Of a stretch of DNA of 64,000 bases, positions 22,405-32,500 are shown piece after piece. This DNA comes from Davidsoniella eucalypti (lineage: Eukaryota; Ascomycota; Sordariomycetes; Microascales; Ceratocystidaceae): positions 62,001-126,000 of the forward strand of contig RMBW01000055.1 of NCBI GenBank assembly GCA_004009845.1. Direction: 5' to 3'. The notes under the pieces are model-generated. The model was not told where the DNA came from. It made no database searches and saw only the letters and a program-made list of their open reading frames with translations. The position numbers were made by a program, and so were the translations under genes. How positions within the stretch are numbered: the stretch's first letter is position 1; every line of letters starts with the position of its first letter.

Positions 22405-24517
22405 TTAGTTCTGGCTATCGTAGCTAGATAGGCTAGACAGGCTACCAAGGCTGGCATTGCTGTTGTTGCGTCTCCGCGCCAAGTGGTTGGTTCTAGGACG
22501 AGATGTGTTGCTGTGAACCTCGTTCGTCGGACGCAAGCTCGGGAACCGGGACACGTTGCCTGCAGGGTTTATAGCACGCTCCGAAGTATCAGTAGAAGCG
22601 TTAGCTCCGAGTCTAGTGCTCATGTTTATGACATGGTTAGTCAATTCTTCACGGCTGATACGAGAACCAGGGCTATCACGGTGAGCGGTTGGGATGGGAA
22701 CAGGAGGGTTTCTGTTGTAAATGCGACGACTGGATTCAGGATCGTTGCGGAGTTGTTCCCTGAACTGGTAGAAATGCCTCGAACCGTTGTTGGTCAAACC
22801 ATTTCTATCCGTGTAACTAGCCAGGTGACGATTCTCGTAGCCATCGGGGTTAGGAGGAACAGTAGACGAGTAGGGGACAGTGCCGCGGTTAGGCACGGGT
22901 ATGCGAGGAGCTGTGGACATCAGAGATGCGTGGGAATCATATAGAGCTTGTGCCTTCTCTTGACCTTGGTATGGGTGAGGGTTGTAGTACGGTACATGAG
23001 GGTTGGGAGTGTAGCTTGGAAATTGCTGGTACGACGTGTGGGCGGCTCCCTCCTGAGAGCCTTGCTGCGGATTGCCTTGAGCCGGAACAGTGGTTTCGGG
23101 TACGTGGCTAACAGTTGGAACAGCAGTAGCAGTGGCAGCAGCATCATGAGGAGCAGGAACTGGAGCTGAACCTGATCCAAGATTGCCAGCCAATCGACTA
23201 GGCATACCAGCTCGAGCACCACTCACCGAGGCTTCAAGATACTCAACAGCTTCGGAACGTCTACGGCGTCGGTTCTCCAGAGCAAGGCGTTGAAGCTCAA
23301 TCCACTCATGCCACTCCACTGTGCCACGGCGGGGCGCCGAATGGCCAACTATGCGAGCATACTCAGACAATATGTTGTCATAGCGTTGACGGCTGTTGAT
23401 TTCTGTAGCACGGTTAATCGGTCGTGGGCCATCCCAGGGACCCTCAATGATGAGACCGCCATCGGGGCCACGTCTGAACATGCGAGGAGGAGCTTGTAGC
23501 CAAAAGTTGGAGCCCAGAGTTGATTGGGTTAGAGCTCGTGCAGCACTACCAACATCGTTCTCGTTACGATGCTGAATAGCAGGCGAGAGTACAGAGCTAG
23601 GCGGGCGAGCATAGCCCTCACTACTGCCAGTGACACGGCTGCGATACTCACGGAGGGTCGCGTCGAGGTCATTGAAGATGTCCAGAGCCATCTTGAGCAT
23701 AGTGGCGAAGAGAATGTCCAAGTTGTGGAGGCTTTCGACGTAAGCAAGATGGCCACGAAGGCCACGGTTCATGGCGCGGTGGAACTTGCAAATCCTAAGA
23801 CCAAGATGTTGTTAGTAAATAGTTTCGTAAGACGACAGAGAGGTTAAATCAATGGTTTTATACGGCAATTGTATATGGCATGAGATTGTGTTCAAAGTAA
23901 GAAGCTTGATGGGCACGCCCAGGCACGCCCAGAAAAGCTTAAAAAAGATATCTGCAAAATAGCGAAGCATAGATGGTGAGATATAGCTAGACGGGTCTAA
24001 ATGCTACTTTCTGTCGACTTACTTGAGATAGGCATCATCACGCATACGAGTGACCATGACATCGGTCAGAGTGTTAAGGTAGTATGTATGGTAGTTCATG
24101 ACGCGATGTTGGTTGGCTCTGCGAACTTGGTTTTCCTATTTCGTTTGTGATTTTTCACAAAATGTTAGAACAAATCCATTAAAATTAATCGAAAATGCAT
24201 GAGGAGATGGGAATTCAAGTGATACTTACACGAGCACCAAAGGCATCTCCACCCGTGTTCAAACGAGCAGGTGAGGGGCTATCATGAGCTTCGGACTCGG
24301 CTCCCATAGTCTCGTCATCAGCGAAATCAGTCTCAGTTTCACCGTCATGACTATCATCTTGATCAGAAACGACATAGTCTTCATTGATATGATCACCATC
24401 TTCATCGACACCAGCATCAGCATCAGCGTCAGCATGGCCGACGTTGTTGAGAGCACGCTGGCGGACATTGCCATTAGCAAGCCCTCCAGTGCGATTGTAG
24501 CTAGGCCCAGGAGGCAT
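22405..24517 (-). CDS. Unrecognised 596-aa protein, low-complexity C-terminal half
   Basis: Three exons: 24517-24230, 24135-24023 and 23794-22405. Junctions are GTAAGT donors with AG acceptors and phases agree. Residues 1-96 are acidic (runs of Asp/Glu and alternating DA/DAD). Residues about 97-200 form the most conserved-looking part: NQVRRANQHRVMNYHTYYLNTL, then RMRDDAYLKICKFHRAMNRGL and LDILFATMLKMALDIFNDLDATL, predicted helical. The remainder is rich in Ser, Pro, Asn, Arg and Gln (YNRNPPVPIPTAHRDSPG), ending with NSNASLGSLSSLSSYDSQN, likely disordered. I recognise no domain. The order acidic, helical, disordered suggests a scaffold or nuclear regulator, but this is only composition. Convergent with COX17. 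Confidence 0.7.
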
Positions 24518-26254
24518 CTTGAAGCTATCTACTGAAGTAGATATTGAAACAGAGATTTTTGAAAGCGGGAATTGGAACTTAGCTGTGAGTTGGGTAAACG
24601 AAAGGGAGATTCTTGATGAATGACTTCAGACAACGAAGTGTCGAGAAGTGCAAAAATCAAGATGATAAGAAGTCTTGACTGAAAAGACAGATCAAGATGG
24701 GGATGGTTTTTGAGGGTAAGAAACCAAGACCAAAAAAAAGAAGAAGAGAGAGTGAAGGAGGAAAGAAAAAGATCTGGACGGCCAGTCGAGCTTTTTATCT
24801 TGTTTTTGTTTTGTGTGCCAGCATAGCAACAAGAAACTGTGGGCAATATTCCAGTGGGTCCATATTACTGGGTCCAAGTCCTTTCCTTGAAAATGAAGTT
24901 CAATATAAGGTTGGCGATAGTCTGCTTGGTGTTTTGGCTGCCTCAACAGGCAACCCAATCAATTCTTCACTAGTGCATAGCCTACCACAAACCAACTTAG
25001 ATCAATATAATAAGTACACCAAATTAATGCTTAAGCTTTGGATATTGTATTAAAGTATGACTTCATGAGCTAAATGTCAAGTTGTATTGTCAAGGTCCTG
25101 AAATGCAAATGTATCACATTGTATAAATTAGCATATAAGTTGTTAGTCGAAGTTGGACTCCTTCCTAACTGGGACATTATCACCTATGTGGCACCAGCTT
25201 ATTGAGGCGTACGACGCCACAATTCAATAAATGCTCCAAAGCAGACAAATCAGATCAAGTAACTACGATGAGAAGAATGGAGAGATAGGGCACACAAAAT
25301 GAAAAACGTGATTTTAAGAAAATTCGATTGGAGATCATGTGATTTGAAGTAAAAGCTATATACAAAGTGCAAAAATATGGAGAAATGAAGAAGTAAATAT
25401 GAGGGGATATCACAAAGGCTGCATGAAAAGTGAAGTAATATGTGCAGAGAAAGGGGAGAAGAGAAAGAAAGGAATAGTAGCACAAGAGGGATAGAGAAAG
25501 GATAAGAAAAAAGAAGACCGTGGAAGAATAGAAGACATGATCCCCAATGATATCAGGAACGAAGTGAAAAATGAACCAGAAAGAACTGTCCCTTCAAAAG
25601 GGCAAGCGTACGAGGAGGATATTTGAGCCCAAAAGTACAAGAACAGAAGAGAGAAAGAATAACGCAAAGAAAAAAGAGAAAACAAGAGCCACCCAAGATT
25701 CGCTGGATAAACACAGGAATAAAAACTTGCAAGAGATTGGGACAAAGGAAAGGATAAACAGATACAGGGCAAGGGAAAAAAAGAAATGGAAAAACAAAGA
25801 TGATAGGAAAAATACAGAGATATAAGGAAATAGTAAAGAGTGTCGGTTGGCAGGCGACTGCCGAGTAGTGTGTAGAGAAGAAAGTGAAATACAATGAAAA
25901 GAGAATAGAATATGTGGTATCAAAAGAGTGTCGTCAGTTGGAGATTGTGGTGGGGATTACAAGAGAAGTAGTGGTAGTAGTAGTAGAAGCAAGTTAAAGG
26001 AGTTAAAGAGAGTGAGAAGATGATCGGCAGTAGAAGAATGGAATCAAGTTAGAAGCAAAGAGATGCGGCGGAACATCGTTGCCATTGTGGAAAGAATCAA
26101 ACCGCGTCAATCGTAGCAGCCGTAAAGAAAGGTCGTAAAAGAACAAAATAGAATCAGAAATATAGAAAGTTGATGGGAAGTTCTTTGTTCCGAAGAGGCA
26201 CATGGAGGGCGCCGATAGTAGGAACATTTTGTGACGATTTGTTTAGTGGTTGAA
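24518..26254. other. Intergenic region with polypurine/polypyrimidine tract
   Basis: 1.7 kb between two minus-strand genes. From about 25250 to 25920 the plus strand is strongly purine-rich. By my count of 25441-25860, 101 of 420 bases are pyrimidines, so about 76% purine. As the 3' flank of the gene ending at 26255, the transcript strand would be pyrimidine-rich. The Phe/Leu/Ser-rich open frames on the minus strand here come from this composition. Confidence 0.6.
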
Positions 26255-28498
26255 TTACGTGTGGAATTGCGGTGGCGTGTGGGCAGGCATTGGGCCGGTC
26301 TCTTCAAGATGCTTCTCGAAGAGCGATGCGCTTTGCAATGATGACGTGAAGTGTATGTCCATCAACATCTCAACCAGCGCCTCGGCGTCTTGGTGGAGCT
26401 GTTCCAGCTCGCCCTTGGAGTACGAGCGGCGAGCTTTGCCAGGCGTGGGCTTGCGGTAGGCAGCAAAGACGATGCCACGATCAATGTTCTTGCGAGAAGC
26501 AGCAGCATCGCGAGACGAGGGCGAGGCGTCAGTCTCCGACTTACGGCGACCGTATTGGCCAGTATAGAAGGAGCAGGCGTAGCCCTGGGAGAACTCATCG
26601 TCATTGATCTCGGGGCAGCGGTACTCGATCCAGTCCTCGGACTGCAGGATCTTGGAGTGCACAACTGATGAGATGCGGAAAGGAGATTGGACACACTCTA
26701 GGCCGTAGGCGGCGAGAAGACGGCCAGTCAGGCGGTTTGTAGAGGCATCAACAGCGTCAGTGATGGAGAGCTGCGAGTTGCGTGCCGAGGCGCAGGTTGG
26801 CGTAGCCATGGGATCAGCCGACGTAGGCCACAGGTTAACGACATATACAAGGTTGAAGTCGTAGCGGGTGGCCAGGCGGGCAGCCTGGAAGGCAGCCAGA
26901 GTGGCCGGACGGCTAGACATGGGCGGCGACAGCGTAAGCAGGTTGGCTTCGGCCGAAGACAGCATGTCAGGGTGCGGTGAAGTGGCCACACGCTTAGTGT
27001 TGGTGCAGGCACGAGCACGTGGACGCGAATCTGGCGTCAGACGGGGAGGAGACTGGGGAGCGCGGGAGGCAAGAGGTCTTCTAGTCTTAGGCTGGGTCAA
27101 TGACTCCTCTTCAGCAATATCCTCGTCGTTCAGGTCCATGAAGTCATTCACAGTAGGCTCACGCAGAGTGCCGTCAGCACTAGCAGACGTCTTAGGGCGC
27201 GTAGGCGATGATGGCTTATACATGTGCTCAGCACCAGATACACTGCTCGAGCGTCGTAGGCCGTTGAACAGATGGCGCATCTCCGGGTTGGAGACGACGA
27301 TGCGGTGCGGCGTCTGGCTAGGAGCCAAGCTGCCGGCAGCGGCCGAGGTAGAGGAAGGAAGCGGCATCTTCTTGGCGGGCATCTTGGGCGACTGCGGCGG
27401 CGAAACGTCGGCACTGTCGCCGGTCTTGGGGGGGAACTGGAAAGACGAGAAGTCGGGGGCAGGGCCGTTGCTGACGATGCGGCGCGAAATCTGGGGCAGC
27501 TGCGAGGGCAGAGCCGGCGACGGCTTCAGCGTCTCGACGGTCTCGGTAGGGGCGATCAGCTCTGGCTCAACGTCGTCAAAGGCAGGAGGAGTCAGCGGGC
27601 CAGGCGGGTGCGGGAAGTTCTCAAGCTTGCCGCCCTCGAAGTAGCTGTTGATGGAGAACTCGGAGCAGAACGACGGGCGGGCGTCAAAGCTCATGAAGCT
27701 GGGCGACGGCGGGATAAAGTACGGCGTAGCGGGCGGGCTGTCGTTGGACGAGCAAGACTCTGGGTTGGGCGAGAACTGGAAGGTCAGGGTGGGAATGACG
27801 CACGCAGGACCAGAAGAAGGCGAGGCGTATTTATTGCTGCTGTTTGCTGGGCTGTACGTGGAACAGGCGCCGACGTTTGCTGTCAGGCTGCTGCGGTCAC
27901 TGCCGTTTCTGCGGTGGGTGCTGGAGCTGTGGCGGTTAGGGTTGGCGTTGGGGTTGGCGTTGTGGCTATTACTGGAGCAGTAGACACTGCTGCCCAGTGT
28001 GCTGGCGTAGGCGGTGTTGTTTGAGCGGCGGCTGGACACGGTGGACGCCGGATAGTCCAGAGTAGCGCAGTCTGAGCCGTAGATGGTGCTGGGACTGGTG
28101 CTGGTGCTGATCGTGCTCGCAATAGTGCTTCTCGAGCTGCCGCTGGAGTTTGAGTTGCGCGAGTTGGGCGATGACTTGCGTGTGGGTGACACGACATGTG
28201 CTGACTCAGGCTTGCGAAGGTTCTGCGAGCTGGCACTGCGCAAGTTGACGCGGGACGGCGACTTGGTGAGTCTGGCGTCTCTGGCGTCGTCACGAGCCTG
28301 CATGCGAGAGGCAGTGGGCTTCATGAACGACGGCGACGGGAAGAGCGGCGCCTCTGATTCGTCGCCAGAGCCGTCGTCTGGTGTCCGCGAGGTGTCGATG
28401 CTCTCGAGGCGGCTGGTCTGCGGGTGGGTGGGCGTGACTCGTCTGCGCGAGAACAGCCGCTCCAGACGGAACATGGACAGCTGTGCTGCGGCTGCCAT
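26255..28498 (-). CDS. Conserved fungal protein with long disordered N-terminus, unknown function
   Basis: Single exon, 747 aa from the ATG at 28498 (MAAAAQLSMFRLERLFSRRR). The first about 480 residues are Ser/Pro/Asn/Thr-rich and likely disordered, with basic and SP/TP-rich stretches suggesting kinase sites. The rest is ordered: NDFMDLNDEDIAEEE, then ATRYDFNLVYVVNLWP, NRLTGRLLAAYGLECVQSPFRIS, SEDWIEYRCPEINDDEFSQGYACSFYTG, NIDRGIVFAAYRKP and ELEQLHQDAEALVEMLMDIHF. I recall this C-terminal block as a widespread filamentous-fungal conserved domain without assigned function. A GAF-like sensor fold is possible but unproven. The frame remains open 163 codons upstream. Upstream of it lies the large gene desert. 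Confidence 0.85.
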   Translation of the reverse strand: MAAAAQLSMFRLERLFSRRRVTPTHPQTSRLESIDTSRTPDDGSGDESEAPLFPSPSFMKPTASRMQARDDARDARLTKSPSRVNLRSASSQNLRKPESAHVVSPTRKSSPNSRNSNSSGSSRSTIASTISTSTSPSTIYGSDCATLDYPASTVSSRRSNNTAYASTLGSSVYCSSNSHNANPNANPNRHSSSTHRRNGSDRSSLTANVGACSTYSPANSSNKYASPSSGPACVIPTLTFQFSPNPESCSSNDSPPATPYFIPPSPSFMSFDARPSFCSEFSINSYFEGGKLENFPHPPGPLTPPAFDDVEPELIAPTETVETLKPSPALPSQLPQISRRIVSNGPAPDFSSFQFPPKTGDSADVSPPQSPKMPAKKMPLPSSTSAAAGSLAPSQTPHRIVVSNPEMRHLFNGLRRSSSVSGAEHMYKPSSPTRPKTSASADGTLREPTVNDFMDLNDEDIAEEESLTQPKTRRPLASRAPQSPPRLTPDSRPRARACTNTKRVATSPHPDMLSSAEANLLTLSPPMSSRPATLAAFQAARLATRYDFNLVYVVNLWPTSADPMATPTCASARNSQLSITDAVDASTNRLTGRLLAAYGLECVQSPFRISSVVHSKILQSEDWIEYRCPEINDDEFSQGYACSFYTGQYGRRKSETDASPSSRDAAASRKNIDRGIVFAAYRKPTPGKARRSYSKGELEQLHQDAEALVEMLMDIHFTSSLQSASLFEKHLEETGPMPAHTPPQFHT

Positions 28499-28987
28499 GG
28501 TGTCTGTCTGTGATGGAGGGATATGTGGCTTTGCAGTGGTGTATGCGTGCTCTGTCTGTTGTAGCTGGCTGGCAGACCACAAACTATGTAGCAGAGAGAT
28601 TGTAGGAGGGAGGGGGGGGACGTGAGGGTGCTGCGCTGCAGGTCTTATATTGTCGGCCTGCCGTGGGAGGCGATCGGAACAAGAACAACGCCCAGATGCA
28701 GCCGGCACGGTGACACGGCAACTGGAGAGCAGGAAGCAGCAGAGAATCTGAATCAGGCCTCGCCAAGTGGTGGAGCGTACAGAGGGAAAAAGAGACGGCA
28801 AGATGGTACAAGCAAGCGAAAGTTGAGCAGTGGCGTTCGTTTGGCAAGCCAACGATGACGCACGGAAGAGAAGAAGTAGAAGGAGAGCAGAGTGTTGACG
28901 GTGTTGGCTGGTCGGTCTAGCGTAGCTGCTACGGTTGCTGGTGATTCGAAGGTGATGTTGCTGTGATGTTGCTGTGATAAAGACCAA
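28499..28987 (-). promoter_or_regulatory. Open 5' leader or N-terminal extension of the 747-aa gene
   Basis: The coding frame continues upstream without stop to another ATG at 28987 (163 codons). The translation is rich in Ser, Leu, Gln, His and Cys with no domain and no resemblance to the downstream basic N-terminus, so I read it as leader. An extended isoform cannot be excluded. Confidence 0.45.
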
Positions 28988-29460
28988 GGTAGAATATCAA
29001 AGAGCTTTCCCTCCCAGGCTCGCTCGAGAGGTCGACGGACGGGATGCTGAGGATATAAGAAGTAAATTGGGCTTTGCCTTTCTTCTTAGTTAAGCCAACT
29101 TATCAGTAGTGCCAGCAACTCGCTGATCCAACTCGGAAAATCAGGTCCAGTTGGTTCATTTAGTTTATTTAGTTCATTTAGCTCTTAGTGCATCGCCTTC
29201 ATGGGCAGCAAAACGTCGATAAAAGCGCCAGGAATTAAGCGAAGGCGTCGGCCAGCGTCGTCCAGGGAGCCCCTGGCCGGGTTTTATTTTGTGATAACTA
29301 AATAAATCCAAGCATTAAACATAAGCAGAATACGATGCTTGTCAGCTCTTCTATTAGCCCGAACCACAATCGGGATGAGGGCGACCATTCCGCCTACGCA
29401 AGGGCTGCCGCCAGAGGGAGAGATGGACGGATGGCGTACTGTGGCCCCCGTAAATACAGC

Positions 29461-29525
29461 GCCCAGAGCCACTATATCCACTGTATTCTCGCCCAGAGCC
29501 ACTATATCCACTGTATCCTCGCCCA
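29461..29525. repeat. 30-bp tandem repeat, two copies plus partial
   Basis: 29461-29490 and 29491-29520 differ at one base (CTGTATTCTC versus CTGTATCCTC). A third copy begins GCCCA and stops. Confidence 0.95.
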
Positions 29526-32500
29526 CCACACAGCGCCCTATAGACGATGTCAAAACCTGGCTCGCCTACATATGTATGTACACTGACTGACTGGCTGCGT
29601 TACCCCCCAATGCTGTTGCATCATGATATTACATGTAATCCAATTGCGGCTTCTACTTTCACTGCTATCTACTAGATACATACTGATACTGTCCTGCCAG
29701 GGCCAAACTGCAAAGCCAGCATGCTTGAAAGGGAGGGGTGTCTCCTTTACACTATATTCTCTATGGCGTACCCTCTATGGTGTGTGATCAGGAAAACTCG
29801 TTTTTTTCTCCTCCAGGGTCTGCGGAATTACATTCTCTCTCTTCTTTCTCTTTCTCTTTTGTTGATCATCATTAATCCCTGTCCTGCTCTTTTTCTCTCG
29901 TTTTCTAGTTGGCCTTTGTCTGCTCTCACATAACTCAACTCTCCAATATTATGTGATGTGATATGATCGAGTGAAGGGGGGGGTCCAAGTCCCCTCTGGT
30001 CTTCTTCCCACCTCAAGTTCTTCGAACTTCCTACACCAATACTCGAGCCTTGCTCGTAATAGCCATGTTATGTATGCATGTTGACAACATCGTCTAAGCC
30101 CTGCCTGTGCCTTGCTACCTACTATCTCCATCTTTGTATGCATGTAGATTACAAACGGGATACTCTCGCAGTAGAAGAATGAGGGGTTTTCTCGAATGAA
30201 GGGGTTCCTTTGCTTTCCGTTCATTTGTTCTCGCTGTTCTTCTTGTTTCCCAGGCTAAGAACAAAATCAGCCTACTTCATGGAAAAGGGAACCGAAGATA
30301 TAGCTTCCAGCATACAAAGATAACACGGCACGGGAACAAGACCTGCCCCGATAAAGCCAGATTTTCCGTTCTATGAACCCTTTTTTTGTATTAGCGTGTA
30401 CCAATAGCTGTGTATTCCGTGAGATCATCCCTAGAAGCGGGCGGTCCTTGATCATAGGGAACTATTGATACGATGTCAGAATCAAATACCGCTATCAATC
30501 CATAAACTCGACTGTGTCTCCAAAACCCTACTTTCAAACTATTCTTGGGGCTGTTCTTCGAACTTGTCTCCAGTGTTGCTGTGGGGTTTCAACTCCCATT
30601 TGATGCTAAATGCTTCCCTTGCAGACCAAATTCGTGCGTTTGTCTAGCCCTTCACAGCCCATTTTGTGTGTTTGTACTAGAGTTTGAACCACATACCAAT
30701 ACACATGTTAGCGTTAACGGCTTAGATATCCATGGTTCGTCTTTGCGAGCTAAGAGCCTCCTCACCAGAGGGAACAGAAGAAACCTGACGCTTAGTGCCA
30801 AACAAGGTACACAAAATACGATGGCCACTAAACGTACCAAGTCGAACCAAAATTCGCCTCTACCCAATAACAAGACTACATTACATGTACGACTCAGAAC
30901 TATACGCAAGTGTGATATATCACAGCCAGACTAATCCCAACTTCTGCCTCAACTCCAGCTTTTTGACTAAATATCAGGCCATCACAGATTGTCTCCTCCT
31001 TCTTCGCCAAAGGGAAACGGAAGGAGACTCTGGATCGCCCAAATTGTTACTAGATCATAGTGCTTTCGGCGACATGTAACTCGCTCTCAGTCTCCCTTGA
31101 GTGAATAGGCCGACTAAATCCTCGATGTGGACTGGGGGAGGCAAAGACAGTATCTGGGTCTTCGAGCCCATCCTCATCATAGCTATGATATACAACTACA
31201 TATCAAAGTGTACCACACAAGTCGGATTATCCGAGACATCTCCCCATATGGTCCCATGTAGAAGCCCGGTCCGGTTTGGCCCAGATACTCTAGCCGAAAC
31301 TATCAGTCACGCAAGCCTAACATCTCGCTCGAAGCTCCAAGGCTCCAGAGAATAGAAATATCAGCCTGAGGCCTAGGCTCTTGGATAGAGAAAGAAGGAG
31401 CCCGGAACAAGAACCGACGGGTTCCTATGTTTCATTTTCTTCGGGTTCTCATGATCAATCCAGGCTTTTTCTTCATATCTTTATCTGGAAGGAGAGAATA
31501 GGGACCATTCTTGGAAACCCCCTCCCAGCTCATAAGAGCAGCGATATGCTTGCTTTTTTTTTCTTGTTCTATGGTTTTACTACGTATGTATATTCTACAA
31601 CTACAGAACTATACAATTTGCCATTGTGAACCAGAAAGAAAAAACCACAAGTCGATAGCACTTCAAAGCAAACAAGCCCGCAGCCGCCGAAGTGCTGACC
31701 ATAGTGTCGTATCCGTCAAACCAGATCCAACTAGGATATGTTCACATGTCTGCAGAAATCATAGTATGGGGGAGGAATAGACCTACAACTTTACTAGCCT
31801 TACCTTGCCTTTTGGGGGCCTGGAAAACATATTCTAAAACAACCGCCCAACCACGTCCATCCGGGAAGAGAAGCGAACTACTGTCTTGTCTGTCTACCTC
31901 TGTGCTCTGTACTCTGTACTCTGTAGATAGGTTACAGTAGCATCGACATCATCATTGAAATGAACACCATCCTACCAAGTTCTCCCATAAGGAATACCAA
32001 GAGTAGCTAGTGTGGGAGGCAAAGTGAAAGAAACAAAGAACAACGCCATCTCGCGTGGCTTACGGTGGATTCAACGCACAAAACAACCCTAAACGACTAT
32101 GAATTTGGGTAAACTGTCTCTCTCCCGAGACTTTTATTGACGAAAATGTCTTCCGTGGATAGTTCCATAGTCTTGATCGCAAACCTTTGCCTTTTTTTTC
32201 CCCAAGTTCACATAGAAATAGACATAGAGATAGAAAGAAAGCCTGAAAGAAATACTTCTTAAAAACGCCACATTCGATCTAATCCCAACCCTAATCACTG
32301 CCTGTAACGAACAATGCTCCAAGTCTGGTGTTTGTAGTAAATTTATATCACACCAATTCCACGGAAACACTCTAGAAATAATAGTTTTCATATTTCTTGG
32401 CTATCGAGTTCGTGCCTAGCGCAGCCACACAGATTTCTGCTATATAAACAGCCTTGTTCAATTTAATACCGTTGTATTAGCTGTATAGTATAGGTAGCAA

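Noticed and set aside
25250..25923. Several overlapping minus-strand frames rich in Phe, Leu, Ser and Tyr that look like membrane proteins
   Set aside because: They come from the polypyrimidine composition of the transcript strand, overlap in three phases and have no conserved motif.
26868..28024. Plus-strand frames of 250-258 codons, Gly/Arg/Val-rich
   Set aside because: Antisense shadows of the 747-aa gene in GC-rich coding sequence.
29461..29525. CRISPR-like repeat
   Set aside because: Directly abutting 30-bp copies without spacers in a eukaryotic genome; a plain tandem duplication.
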